Shown: piece after piece, positions 44,582 through 54,285 of the stretch
How positions within the stretch are numbered: position 1 is the stretch's first letter
Layout: every line of letters starts with the position of its first letter
DNA from: Desmonostoc muscorum LEGE 12446
Lineage (GTDB): Bacteria; Cyanobacteriota; Cyanobacteriia; Cyanobacteriales; Nostocaceae
NCBI RefSeq assembly: GCF_015207005.2
Contig: NZ_JADEXS020000001.1
Coordinates: forward strand, 372,001-436,000
Direction: 5' to 3'
DNA length: 64,000 nucleotides
The notes under the pieces: model-generated
What the model was told of the DNA's origin: nothing
Databases searched by the model: none
Seen by the model: only the letters and a program-made list of their open reading frames with translations
Translations under genes and position numbers: made by a program

Positions 44582-45676
44582 ATGCCAGCTATCAAACCAA
44601 AGTTTGAATTTAGAAAAAGCCAGAAAGTAACACGTCGTTCTTTATTATTTGCTCTGGGCTACTGCTTAGTATTATCGACAGCTTTATCCAGTTGTAGTGA
44701 AGCCAAAAATAACGCTCAGCAGTCCCCTGCATCTTCTAATCCAGCAGCTTCATCTAACACTACAGAAAAGCAAACAGTACGAATTGTGCGTTCAAAACAA
44801 CTCACTGGTCTAGCAGTATTAGAAAAACAGGGGTCTTTAGAAAAACGATTGGAGCCTCTGGGTTTTAAGGTACAGTGGTCTGAGTTTGCAGCGGGACCGC
44901 AACAGCTAGAAGCTATAAATGCAAACGCACTTGATATTGCATCTACAGCCGAGTCACCTCCTGTGTTTTCACAAGCAGCGGGGGCACCTCTTGTTTATCT
45001 AGCTACTACATACCCTAGTGGTAAAGCAATTTCACTTTTAGTTCCAATAAACTCTCCCATTAAAAATGTTGCTGACTTGAAAGGAAAAAAAGTAGCCTTT
45101 CAAAAAGCCTCAATAGGTCACTACTTATTAGTCAAAGCATTAGAAAAAGCGGGACTGAAACTAAGTGATGTCCAATCAATTTTTCTCCCACCACCAGATG
45201 CTAATGTGGCTTTTAGTCAGAACAAGGTGGATGCTTGGTTTATTTGGGAGCCATTCGTTACTAGAAATGTCCAAAACAAAGTAGGTCGTGTTTTGGTAGA
45301 TGGAGGTGAATTGCGGGATACTGGCAACTTTTACTCAACTTCACGTCAGTTTTATCAGTCACACCCTGATGTGATTAAAGTTTTTCTAGAAGAATTAGAA
45401 AAAGCAGAAATCTGGACTAAGGAGCATCCGAAAGAAGTAGCACAATTACTTGCTCCTGTAACTCAACTAGACCCGCCTATTCTAGAAACTATGCATAGTA
45501 AATATAACTATGGGGTGCTACCAATTACTGAGAAAACTATCAAGAAGCAACAAGAGGTTGCAGACAAATGGTACAGCCTGGGACTTATACCAACGAAGGT
45601 GGATGTGAAAGTTGGGTTTTTGACACCTGAAGAGTACGCCAAAATTACTCCTGCTGAGGTTTTAGCTAACAAGTAG
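44582..45676 (+). CDS. Sulfonate/taurine ABC substrate-binding lipoprotein (SsuA-like)
   Basis: 364 aa. The N-terminus has a twin-arginine-like VTRRSLLFALGYCLVLSTALSSC; the lipobox LSSC gives C38. Mature motifs are VRIVRSKQLTGLAVLEKQGSLEKRLEPLGFKVQWSEFAAGPQQLEAINANALDIASTAESPPVFSQAAG, then GKKVAFQKASIGHYLLVKAL and FLPPPDANVAFSQNKVDAWFIWEPF. It resembles the copy at 47191 more than the others. The TauD-like gene follows 139 bases downstream, so taurine or an aliphatic sulfonate is a plausible ligand. Confidence 0.88.
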   Translation: MPAIKPKFEFRKSQKVTRRSLLFALGYCLVLSTALSSCSEAKNNAQQSPASSNPAASSNTTEKQTVRIVRSKQLTGLAVLEKQGSLEKRLEPLGFKVQWSEFAAGPQQLEAINANALDIASTAESPPVFSQAAGAPLVYLATTYPSGKAISLLVPINSPIKNVADLKGKKVAFQKASIGHYLLVKALEKAGLKLSDVQSIFLPPPDANVAFSQNKVDAWFIWEPFVTRNVQNKVGRVLVDGGELRDTGNFYSTSRQFYQSHPDVIKVFLEELEKAEIWTKEHPKEVAQLLAPVTQLDPPILETMHSKYNYGVLPITEKTIKKQQEVADKWYSLGLIPTKVDVKVGFLTPEEYAKITPAEVLANK

Positions 45677-45815
45677 CCATATAATTTTTGATTTTAGATT
45701 TTGGATTTTGGATTGAGAATGTCTTTCTGAAAAAAGCTGCTATAAGTGCATTTTTCGGATTTATTTTTCAAATTTGCATTATCTCTAAGAAGGCAATAAA
45801 ACAGAGGAGAATATT

Positions 45816-46679
45816 ATGCCTACTGCGACTTTAACAGAAATAAAAATCACCCCTATTGATGCTCCGTTAGGAGCGATAGTTACTGGTCTGGATGCGAGTC
45901 AACCTATTGCACCTGAAGTCATATTACAACTTAAAGAAGCTTTGCGCGATCGCCACATCCTCATCTTTAAAGAGCAACAACTCTCTGATGAGCAGTTTTT
46001 GAATTTTTCTCTATACTTTGGCGCACTTTTTGTACCACCTGACGAGACTCCAGTACTGGCTTCTAAACCTGGAGAAACTCCCGTGGTAATTCTGATTTCT
46101 AATGTCGATGGTGGCTATACTGGTACTGGAGAACTAAGTTTTCACTCTGACCATAAATGGACTCCTACTCCGTCTAGTGGCTCGCTTCTTTATGCTTTAG
46201 AAATACCTTCTCAAGGTGGAAATACTTATTGGTTAAATACCAATTTGGCTTATGAAGCTTTAGATGAAGCTACGAAAAAACGGATTGCTAATTTACAGTT
46301 AATTACCTATAATCCGTTTTTACAAAACCGAAATGCACCCCGTCCTTTGTATCGTTGGGACAAGAATATCCCATTAATCAGTCCCGTCTTTCCTCATCCT
46401 CTAGTGCGGACACATCCTGAGAGTGGTAAAAAGCATCTTTACTTAGATACTGATACTGAAGTAGAGATTGTAGGCTTAGAACCTGAAGAAGGATCAAAAC
46501 TGATTGAACAGTTGCGTCAACATCTAAATCAGCCTCAATTCTACTACCAACACAAATGGTCTGTAGGTGATATTGTCTATTGGGATAATCAAGCTACTTT
46601 GCACTACCGTCAAGCATTTGATCCCAATGAACGACGAGTATTAAAACGAGTTAGCCTTGCAGGTAGTCGTCCTTTTTAG
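45816..46679 (+). CDS. tauD: TauD/TfdA-family Fe(II)/2-oxoglutarate dioxygenase
   Basis: 287 aa. The iron triad is visible: H110-x-D112 (SFHSDHKW) and H263 (ATLHYRQAF). R274 is placed to bind 2-oxoglutarate. GAIVTGLDASQPI and ALRDRHILIFKEQQLSDEQFLNFSLYFG are family words of the N-terminal half. It should hydroxylate the carbon next to a sulfonate, releasing sulfite plus an aldehyde, without flavin. AGAGGAGAATATT precedes the ATG. Two SsuA-like genes flank it, giving a TauA/TauD-type module. Sulfonate is more likely than an aryloxyacid because of context; exact substrate uncertain. Confidence 0.9.
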   Translation: MPTATLTEIKITPIDAPLGAIVTGLDASQPIAPEVILQLKEALRDRHILIFKEQQLSDEQFLNFSLYFGALFVPPDETPVLASKPGETPVVILISNVDGGYTGTGELSFHSDHKWTPTPSSGSLLYALEIPSQGGNTYWLNTNLAYEALDEATKKRIANLQLITYNPFLQNRNAPRPLYRWDKNIPLISPVFPHPLVRTHPESGKKHLYLDTDTEVEIVGLEPEEGSKLIEQLRQHLNQPQFYYQHKWSVGDIVYWDNQATLHYRQAFDPNERRVLKRVSLAGSRPF

Positions 46680-47190
46680 TCTGGATATTTCAAGTAGAGA
46701 CGGAGCGATTAATTACGTCTCTACAAAATTTAAATATGGCTGAAAAATATCTATAGTAATTCATGAACTATATAAGACTAGTCCTTTCAAGGTGACTCGT
46801 AAAATCTCTTTTTTCTCTCTGTGACCTTTGTGCCTCTGCGGTTTATAAAGTATTTTTTTACCACAGAGGCGCAGAGAGCGCAGAGTAAAGAAGTTAAGGA
46901 GGAGTTTATTGACCAAAATTTTTATCCACTTTGACAAGACTAGTTATAAAAGATTTAAATTTTCAAGAAAATAGCTATACTTATTTTTATGTTAAATAAC
47001 AGCTTAAATTTATCACATAACTCAAAATAATATACAAAATAATGTTTATATAAGCATCAAATTATGTATGAAAAACCGCTATACATTTTCGTAGATATTA
47101 GTGTTCATAAACACTTTATTGAAATATAAAAATAGATAAAATATAGACTTAAAATAACAGTTTGTCTTACTAAAAAATGGAGGATAAATT
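46680..47190. other. Intergenic region between tauD and the next binding protein
   Basis: 511 bases. A MITE-core-like hairpin gtagagacggagcgatt / aattacgtctctac lies at 46693-46726. The pair tgcctctgcggttt ... accacagaggcgcagaga is around 46830-46875. The last 200 bases are very AT-rich. The binding-protein start is preceded by GGAGG at about 47179. Confidence 0.45.
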
Positions 47191-48333
47191 GTGATAAAAG
47201 TTTTTTCTTCTTTACTAAACTTTAAGCCCTTGAGTAATAACTTGCCACAATCAAAAACTGCAAATATCAAGCTAATATTTAGGCAAAATCTAGACATCCT
47301 AGATTTAAGAGCCAAATTAAAAATTGAGCGCAATTATTATGTATCGCTACTAATAACTGCTTGTTGTTTAGCAATACCAATGAGCATAGTAGGTTGCAGT
47401 AGCGAAAACCAAACTACTCAGAACCAAGTATCTTCTACTAGTACACAAGTCAAAAATCAACCAGTTTCTAATACTACAGAAAAGCAAGAAGTGCGAGTTG
47501 TTTATTCTAAACTCGGTTCTCTTGCAGTGATGAGGAAACAGGGGACTTTAGAAAAAAGTTTAGCGGCAAAGAATTTTAGTGTAAAGTGGCTGGAGTTTGC
47601 TGCTGGGCCCCAAGCTTTAGAAGCATTAAATGCTGGTTCTCTTGACATTGCAGCCACTGCTGAATCACCTCCCATATTTGCCCAAGCCGCAGGTACACCT
47701 CTTGTTTACGTAGCGAGTACAGCATTTAATGGTAGAGGAGTTTCTTTTCTTGTACCAGCAAATTCTCCCATTAAAAGTGCTGCTGATTTTAAGGGTAAAA
47801 AAGTTTCTTTTCAAAAAGCCTCCATCGCCCATTATGTTTTACTCAAAGCATTACAAAAAGAGGGACTAAAACTCACTGATGTGAAATCTGTTTTCCTACC
47901 ACCTCCAGATGCAAATGTCGCTTTTAGTCAGGGTGGACTTGATGTTTGGGTAACTTGGGAACCATACATCACAAGAGCCATACAAAAAAATATTGGTCGT
48001 GTATTAATAGATGGACAAGGACTCCAGGATCTTGGCGGTTTTTATTCTACGTCACGTAAATTTGCCAAAGAACATCCTGAGGTTCTGAAAATTTTCCTGG
48101 AAGAACTTTTAAAAGCAGATGAATGGTCTCAAAAAAATCCTGATAAATTGGCAGAACTGGTTTCTCCTGATGTTGGTATTGATGTACCTACCTTAAAACA
48201 AATTCAAGCCAAATCAGCATATGGGCTATTACCAATCACTGAAAAAATCGTTGAAAAACAACAAAAAATTGCTGATTTGTGGTATGCTCAAGGACTTTTA
48301 CCAAAGAAAGTTAATGTTAAAGATGGTGTATGA
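47191..48333 (+). CDS. Sulfonate ABC substrate-binding lipoprotein (SsuA-like)
   Basis: 380 aa from a GTG that is preceded by AATGGAGGATAAATT. The N-region before the hydrophobic helix is unusually long (about 50 residues). The lipobox IVGC gives C69. Mature motifs VRVVYSKLGSLAVMRKQGTLEKSLAAKNFSVKWLEFAAGPQALEALNAGSLDIAATAESPPIFAQAAG and FLPPPDANVAFSQGGLDVWVTWEPYI are close to the gene at 44582. The two are tandem paralogs around tauD. The stop is directly followed by a GGGAGATGA repeat, and the C-terminus lacks the tail seen in the 44582 protein (TPEEYAKITPAEV). Confidence 0.88.
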   Translation: MIKVFSSLLNFKPLSNNLPQSKTANIKLIFRQNLDILDLRAKLKIERNYYVSLLITACCLAIPMSIVGCSSENQTTQNQVSSTSTQVKNQPVSNTTEKQEVRVVYSKLGSLAVMRKQGTLEKSLAAKNFSVKWLEFAAGPQALEALNAGSLDIAATAESPPIFAQAAGTPLVYVASTAFNGRGVSFLVPANSPIKSAADFKGKKVSFQKASIAHYVLLKALQKEGLKLTDVKSVFLPPPDANVAFSQGGLDVWVTWEPYITRAIQKNIGRVLIDGQGLQDLGGFYSTSRKFAKEHPEVLKIFLEELLKADEWSQKNPDKLAELVSPDVGIDVPTLKQIQAKSAYGLLPITEKIVEKQQKIADLWYAQGLLPKKVNVKDGV

Positions 48334-48410
48334 GGGAGATGAGGGAGATGAGGGAGATGAGGGAGATGAGGGGAATAACTAATGCCCCATACCCAATGCC
48401 CAATGCCCAA
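48334..48410. repeat. STRR block (GAGGGAGAT and ATGCCCA units)
   Basis: Four to five GAGGGAGAT units follow the binding-protein stop, then ccccatacccaatgcccaatgccc. It separates the last gene of the sulfonate island from the convergent histidine kinase gene. Confidence 0.85.
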
Positions 48411-48430
48411 TTTAAAACTTAGGAGGAAAA

Positions 48431-51400
48431 TCACACACACCTCAACGTCTCAAGTAAGTTAGCGATCGCTTCTATCAATTCGCTTGGCTCTACTGGTTTG
48501 GCGATATGCTTATGGAATCCTGCTGCAAGTACTTGTTTGGCGTTAATTTCTCCAGCATAGGCGGTAAGTGCGATCGCCGGAATTTGTCCTCCCTGTTCTG
48601 GTGGTAATTTTCTCAACTGTCGCATAAACATGCATCCATCTACGTCTGGCATTCCAATGTCGCTTAACAGCACATCTGGTAGAGATTGCTTTAAGGCGGC
48701 TAGCGCTTCATCCGCTGATCCCACTGCTGTGACATTTGCCCCATATTGCTCTAGCAAAAAGGCAATGAATTCTCGCGTATCGGCATCATCATCTACTACT
48801 AAAATGTTGACATCATTTAAATTTGAGGATGGTTCGGAGTCCCTAGTGTCTTGTTTACTCTCTGATGGCTGTTGAATCAGGGGCAGTCTGACGGTAAAAG
48901 TTGCGCCGCGATTTTCACCTTGACTTTCTACCTGGACTGTGCCTCCATGCAGTTCCACTAAGTGACGGACGATCGCTAATCCTAACCCCAATCCCCCAAA
49001 TTTTCTGGTGGTGCTGCTGTTTTCTTGGCGAAAATATTCAAATACATAGGGCAGAAAATTGGGATCGATGCCTTTGCCTGTGTCGCTGACGGTGATTTGG
49101 GCATAGGGCATTGGGCATTGGGCATTGGGCATTGGGCATTGGCTCCAGCTTTTTCCCTTGTCTCCCTTGTCTCCCTCATCTCCCTCATCCCCCTCATCCC
49201 CCTCATCCCCCCGACTCCCTACCTCTTCGAGTCGAATATCAACTCGTCCCCTCTCTGGTGTAAATTTAACGGCGTTTGAAAGCAGATTCCAAATGACTTG
49301 CTGCAATCGGCTGGAGTCACCTAAAACTTGTCCCAGGTTCGGTTCCATGCTGATGTGCATCTCAATGGATTTGGCTTCTGCTGACAGTCGCACTGTCTCC
49401 ATTGCTGCGGAAATTACGGTTGTCAAATCAACTGGGTAGATATTTAAGCTGAGTTTACCTTGTAAAATTCGGGAAATATCCAGCAAGTCTTCAATTAATT
49501 GAGCTTGTAATTGAGCATTGCGCTCGATGGTTTTAAGAGCGTGAGGAATTGTCTTTTCATCAAGTTTTCTAGTTTGGAGTAACTTTGCCCATCCGAGAAT
49601 TGGGTTGAGTGGCGATCGCAATTCATGGGAAAGAACTGCCAAAAACTCGTCTTTAATGCGGTTGGCGTTTTCTGCTGCTTCTCGTGCAGTTTGTTCTGCT
49701 TCGTATAAACGCGCACGTTCCATTGCTTGAGCGCATTGCTGTGCTAGTGCCAGCACAAAAGCTCGATCGTCTTGGTTCAACTGATGATTCTCGGCGAAAG
49801 CTAAAGACATTCCCCCTATAGCTCGTCCCTCAATAATTAATGGAATCGAAATCCAAGCACCGTAATTATACCGGGCATACTCTTGAGCTAGATGTGAGTA
49901 ACGAACCACCCTTGTGGTTGTTGACTCTTGCCAAACAGGTTGTTTAGTTCGTACTGCTTCTGCCAGTGGTGCGACTGTATTAATTGAGAATCGACGCCAT
50001 AAATCTACTGCTTCTTGTTGATAACCAACTGCACGGAGAATTTCCAATTCTGTGCCATTGTTAGTCAGTAGTGCTACTAAAGCAGAACTAGCTCCCAAAG
50101 CTGCCATACCTTGCTCGACAATTACTTCAGCCACTTGTGCAGGAGTTAGAGATTCAGAAAGGGCGGCGGTAATGGCTTGCAAACGGGCAGTACGAGATGC
50201 GGCTTGTTCGGCAGCTTGTTGAGATTGCTGTGTTTCTGTGTAGAGTCGGGCATTATCAACGGCGATCGCTGCACGCCGAGCCAACTCTTCAGCTAACATT
50301 AAGCTCTGACTATCGTAGCGATGATTGGCAGAAGATACTAAAGTCATAGCTCCTAGTACCCGTCCGCGAACTATGAGCAGCACGCACATTCCAGATTGAG
50401 GATTTAGCTGTTGCAAGATGTTCAAATGACTGGCATTGGCGGTTGCTGCTTGTATCTGTTCTGAGGAAATAAAATGAGTAATTTGTGATTTGCCTGAACG
50501 TATCACCTCGGCAACACCTTGTGTTTGTGCCAAATCGGGGGGATAATTTTGTAACTGTTCTACCAATTCTTGTTTTGCTGGATCGGCATGGGCGGCTGCA
50601 ACCCGGCGAACTAATTGATTGTCATAAATCATATCAACTACGCACCAATCAGCTATTTCGGGTACTGCTAAACGCGCCAAGGTTGCTAATGTTGTCTCGT
50701 AGTCTAATGATGTAGCCAGAATTCCGCTAGCTGAGGCTAAAAAACGCTGTCTATCTTCCACTTGCTTGCGCCCAGTTATATCCCGCGAAGAAGCTTGCAT
50801 TTCTAAAATTTGTTGCGTTTGGCGATCGCGAATCGCTCTAACTGTTGTTTCTAGCCAAATATAATGTCCGTATTTATGACGAGTGCGATAAGTAATGGTA
50901 TAAATATCTGGTAAATCAGCATTGATTGGGTAATCCTTGACAATCTCAGCTAAATCCTCTGGGTGAACTAACTCGCCGCCAAAACGACCTATTAGTTCTT
51001 CTGGTTGATACCCTAGTACTGTGTAACAAGCTGGTGAAAGATACAGGAAAATTCCATCTACTGTACTACGTGAAATAATATCAGTGGAATTCTCTGCCAT
51101 CAGCCGAAAACGGGCTTCGCTCTCTGTTAGTGCTGCTTGTGCTTGTTTGCGGACGTTGATGTTACGGAAATATAGCGATAGTCCTGTGGGTGAAGGATAA
51201 GCGCGGACGGCAAACCACGCTTCAAAGGGTGGGTAATAATCTTCTAACTCCAGGGGGACTGCCAAAGCGACTGCTTTTTGATAAAGCTGACCAAAACTAG
51301 TATCAGCCAATTCTGGAAACTCTTGCCACAAATTCTTTCCCAGCAGATCCTCAGAGGAACGTCCTAAAGTTCTGCTTCCCTCATGATTAAGGTAGGTGAA

Positions 51401-53398
51401 GCGCCACTCAGTGTCAAAGGCAAGAAAGCCGTCAGTGATACTTTCTAAAATTTTGCTAACTTGCTCTTTGGCGTCCTCAGCTTCAACACGAGCCACGCGT
51501 TCGCGTTCTAGTAGTTGCTCGCGTTCGACTTCTGCTTGTTTGCGTTCGGTGATTTCTTCGCAAATTGCACCCACCCAAGTGATTTTATCAGGTAGTTTAA
51601 TCGGATAGTAATTTACTGACCAGTAGCGCTGCTTTCCAGGGGCGGCGGGTGTTTCTCCACTAGTTTCTTGAGAAACAGATTCTCCAGTTTCCACCACACG
51701 AAGCAAAGCTTCCGTAACTTCTACACCTACTCCAGGTAGCAATTCGGCGATGGTCTTACCGATATGCACCTCTTGGGGCAGACCGTTGATTTCAGCTAAA
51801 GCTTGATTCAAACGCACAAATCTTAATTCTTCATCCCATACACCAATGCCGATAGGCGCGTTATTAAAAAGGGTATCAAGCAGCACATTAGCTTCCACCA
51901 AGCGAGTCTGTTCTGTTTCCAGTAGCGCCAGGAGTCGTTCGCGTTCTGCTTCTACTTGCTTGTGTTCGGTAATATCTAGACACATCCCCACCCATTCGAT
52001 GATTTCTCCTGTTTCATTGAGTATGGGTACACCGCGTATAGACATGTGACGGTATTCGCCGTCATGGCGCTGGACACGATATTCTGCAACTGCAACGCTG
52101 CGCTGATAAAAGGCTTGTCTCCAGATTGCAGCTACAGATTTCCGGTCTTCTGGGTGCAGTGCATTTACCCAACCCCAGCCTTTGTATTCTTCAGGACTTT
52201 GCCCGGTAAATGCTTGCCAGTTAGGAATTTCGTCAATAACATTACCCCAGATTCCCGCCTTCCAAATGATAGATGCGCTTGCTTCTGCTAGGGAACGGTA
52301 GCGTGCTTCACTGTGACGGAGATTTTCTTCGGCTTGCTGACGTTCGCGCAGTGTGGTTTGTTGTTCGGTCAAACACTGCTGCAAACCCGTCACTTCTTCA
52401 TCTGTGAGGTGATTAGTTAAATTTTTCACAGGGGTAAAATCTTTCTCCAAAATTGTAACACCCGCAGTTTGCAAAATTTGGCGATATTTTTCCTCTGTTT
52501 GTTGCTGTTGGATGAACTGAGCAATTTGAATGGCGATCGCACTCATCATTTGGAGTAAATCTAAGTCACGCTGTAAAATTTGGTTGGTGAAGAATTTCAT
52601 CGCACCTAAAACTTTATTACCCAGCACAATCGGTAATTCGATGGCGGCTGCAAAAAAATTCTCATCTGAAGCAAGTTCACAAATCCAAACAGGTTGACGG
52701 CTTCCTCCCCCAAGAGCAAGAGTTGAAGGCTGGTTAAATACTTGGAAATTCTCTATGCTCAAATCAGATGAATGCCAACTACCGATGCAATGCAGAGCAT
52801 TAATTTCCTCGTCTACACTCCAGAAAATGCCAAGTTGCCATCCTAAAGTTTCGCACAGCGATCGCAAAAGCAAAGGAACAGCATTAGCAAAGACGGTAGT
52901 CTCAGCTAGAATCTGGGTGACTGTGTAATGTGCAGATAAAAGCTGTTGGTTACGTTTTTGCTCAGTAATATCTGTAATTAATATTGATACGCCATTTTCC
53001 CCAGGATAGACGCGGTATTCTAACCAGCGATGCCATGTCGAGTCTAAATACTCAAAATTTACTGTAATTTCTTCGGCAACAGCGCGATGCATCTCAGTGT
53101 AGAGTATGCTGTCAACTGTATTAGGAAATAAATCCCAAATAGTCTTGCCCAAGAAATCTTCTTTATTCATTCCGGCTAGTTCAGCTAGCTTGTCATTCAC
53201 ATAGGTGTAGCGCCATTCACAATCCAAGATGACAAAGGCATCGCTAATTCTAGCTAAGATTTCTTCAACATTTTCGCGGACAGTTGCCTGAATTTCAGCA
53301 GTCACAGTTTCTGCTCCTGATTTTTGAATGTATTTGGCTAAAAGCGCCTCATTGGTTTCTCTCCATCGGTTTATACTGTGAAACGAAACTCCTAGCAT
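48431..53398 (-). CDS. Multi-PAS/GAF hybrid histidine kinase with receiver domain
   Basis: 1655 aa. Domains in order: a short HTH-like start (GVSFHSINRWRETNEALL), PAS, GAF, three or four further PAS domains (each ending in an EITERKQ-type PAC word), two GAFs, HisKA with the phospho-acceptor H (AVLSHELRSPLNPILGW), HATPase_c (NLLSNAVKFTP, DTGKGI, GLGLGLAIVRHL) and a C-terminal receiver (ILVVDDDADTREF, phospho-acceptor D in VLLSDIGMPD). It is a cytosolic multi-signal sensor. A low-complexity STRR-encoded insert of about 40 residues lies in the ATPase domain at about 1395-1439. The frame stays open upstream of the ATG (see findings). Target unknown. Confidence 0.92.
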   Translation of the reverse strand: MLGVSFHSINRWRETNEALLAKYIQKSGAETVTAEIQATVRENVEEILARISDAFVILDCEWRYTYVNDKLAELAGMNKEDFLGKTIWDLFPNTVDSILYTEMHRAVAEEITVNFEYLDSTWHRWLEYRVYPGENGVSILITDITEQKRNQQLLSAHYTVTQILAETTVFANAVPLLLRSLCETLGWQLGIFWSVDEEINALHCIGSWHSSDLSIENFQVFNQPSTLALGGGSRQPVWICELASDENFFAAAIELPIVLGNKVLGAMKFFTNQILQRDLDLLQMMSAIAIQIAQFIQQQQTEEKYRQILQTAGVTILEKDFTPVKNLTNHLTDEEVTGLQQCLTEQQTTLRERQQAEENLRHSEARYRSLAEASASIIWKAGIWGNVIDEIPNWQAFTGQSPEEYKGWGWVNALHPEDRKSVAAIWRQAFYQRSVAVAEYRVQRHDGEYRHMSIRGVPILNETGEIIEWVGMCLDITEHKQVEAERERLLALLETEQTRLVEANVLLDTLFNNAPIGIGVWDEELRFVRLNQALAEINGLPQEVHIGKTIAELLPGVGVEVTEALLRVVETGESVSQETSGETPAAPGKQRYWSVNYYPIKLPDKITWVGAICEEITERKQAEVEREQLLERERVARVEAEDAKEQVSKILESITDGFLAFDTEWRFTYLNHEGSRTLGRSSEDLLGKNLWQEFPELADTSFGQLYQKAVALAVPLELEDYYPPFEAWFAVRAYPSPTGLSLYFRNINVRKQAQAALTESEARFRLMAENSTDIISRSTVDGIFLYLSPACYTVLGYQPEELIGRFGGELVHPEDLAEIVKDYPINADLPDIYTITYRTRHKYGHYIWLETTVRAIRDRQTQQILEMQASSRDITGRKQVEDRQRFLASASGILATSLDYETTLATLARLAVPEIADWCVVDMIYDNQLVRRVAAAHADPAKQELVEQLQNYPPDLAQTQGVAEVIRSGKSQITHFISSEQIQAATANASHLNILQQLNPQSGMCVLLIVRGRVLGAMTLVSSANHRYDSQSLMLAEELARRAAIAVDNARLYTETQQSQQAAEQAASRTARLQAITAALSESLTPAQVAEVIVEQGMAALGASSALVALLTNNGTELEILRAVGYQQEAVDLWRRFSINTVAPLAEAVRTKQPVWQESTTTRVVRYSHLAQEYARYNYGAWISIPLIIEGRAIGGMSLAFAENHQLNQDDRAFVLALAQQCAQAMERARLYEAEQTAREAAENANRIKDEFLAVLSHELRSPLNPILGWAKLLQTRKLDEKTIPHALKTIERNAQLQAQLIEDLLDISRILQGKLSLNIYPVDLTTVISAAMETVRLSAEAKSIEMHISMEPNLGQVLGDSSRLQQVIWNLLSNAVKFTPERGRVDIRLEEVGSRGDEGDEGDEGDEGDKGDKGKSWSQCPMPNAQCPMPYAQITVSDTGKGIDPNFLPYVFEYFRQENSSTTRKFGGLGLGLAIVRHLVELHGGTVQVESQGENRGATFTVRLPLIQQPSESKQDTRDSEPSSNLNDVNILVVDDDADTREFIAFLLEQYGANVTAVGSADEALAALKQSLPDVLLSDIGMPDVDGCMFMRQLRKLPPEQGGQIPAIALTAYAGEINAKQVLAAGFHKHIAKPVEPSELIEAIANLLETLRCV
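49083..49216. repeat. In-frame STRR block inside the histidine kinase gene
   Basis: The plus strand shows gcattgggcattgggcattgg units, then tctcccttgtctccc and ccctcatccccctcatccc units. On the coding strand this gives GDEGDEGDEGDEGDKGDKG and CPMPNAQCPMPYAQ. It lies between the HATPase strand RVDIRLEE and the G1 box ITVSDTGKGI and keeps the frame. Confidence 0.92.
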
Positions 53399-53673
53399 CG
53401 TTGCCAGTTTTACCTGTGAAAGTATAACGGTAAATATATTTTTATTTTTATACCAGAGGCAGGGAATGGGGAATGGGAAATGTATTAATTATCTAGTGCT
53501 TCTTGTTTGGGAAGTAAATTATTTTTTCCAAAATCAAATTTGATTCCTGTATAATTTTGACTGCCTCTATCTGGGGTTGTAGAGATGGTGGGACAGTTAT
53601 AGTCTAATACATTCAGCATGGTACAGACTATTTTGGCTAATAATAGAGTTATTTCAATGCAATAGATGAAAAC

Positions 53674-53955
53674 ATGAGAGTTTGGCTTGCTTGCTTTTTC
53701 CTACTGTTTGCGTTATCGCAATTTTTTGACTGGTTGCAAAAATTTAACTTGCCATTGCCTATCTATATTTTGGGTGGGGCTTTTTTAGCTGTTGCTTCTA
53801 ACTACGACAAAATTGTTGGTTCTTATTTGACTGATCCCAGTATGGAAGCATCTCTGGAACACCCGCAGTTAGATTCAACCACTTCATCCACTGAGCCTAT
53901 TTCTTTGGTAATTGCCAGTTCTGTAGATGCTCTACCAGCAAAAACAGAGGAATAA
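53674..53955 (+). CDS. Small membrane protein, cyanobacterial, unknown function
   Basis: 93 aa. Two hydrophobic segments, MRVWLACFFLLFALSQFFDWL and PLPIYILGGAFLAVASNY, are followed by a short acidic/Ser-rich tail (DSTTSSTEPISLVIASSVDALPAKTEE). The pattern FDWLQKFNLPLPIYILGGAFLAVASNYDK looks conserved in type and is a reasonable real gene. I do not know its function. It lies in front of the CHASE2 kinase gene on the same strand, and a family B MITE begins just after its stop. Confidence 0.7.
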   Translation: MRVWLACFFLLFALSQFFDWLQKFNLPLPIYILGGAFLAVASNYDKIVGSYLTDPSMEASLEHPQLDSTTSSTEPISLVIASSVDALPAKTEE

Positions 53956-54285
53956 TGCGTTTATCAACAAGCGTGAGGTACACCTGTAGGGGCACGGCAG
54001 TGCCGTGCCCCTACATCTGGCGATATCATGTTGTACCGCATCTGAATGAAAACCCCTATAGTAGCGTCACAAAACTAAAGTTGTGCGTTATCGGCGGTTG
54101 CCCGAATTCAATAAACGACTCCCCGAATTCAATAAACAACAGAATCTCGGTGTTGGGTTTTGTTCCTCAAAAGCCACTTGCAAAGGCTGTGTGAAAAGCT
54201 GACCAAGCCAACACCTCGAATCAGCAAGTAAATTGTTACATTAAATTAGAGCAATTTACTCAATTCAGGCTACCACCGCAACGCT
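53956..54285. other. Gap with family B MITE before the CHASE2 kinase gene
   Basis: 330 bases. An ORF of 79 codons here is composed mainly of the MITE and is not accepted. After the MITE, the direct repeat ccgaattcaataaac occurs twice (about 54102-54137). The kinase start is a GTG with no strong ribosome site. Confidence 0.5.
53972..54066. repeat. MITE-like element, family B, ends decayed
   Basis: It contains gaggtacacctgtaggggc, the palindrome ggggcacggcagtgccgtgcccc and gttgtaccgcatctgaatg. This matches the intact copy at 57826-57932 in inverse orientation. Confidence 0.75.

Noticed and set aside
53955..54194. 79-codon plus-strand ORF overlapping the stop of the small membrane protein gene
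   Set aside because: It consists mostly of a family B MITE and a direct repeat; no domain and no independent ribosome site.
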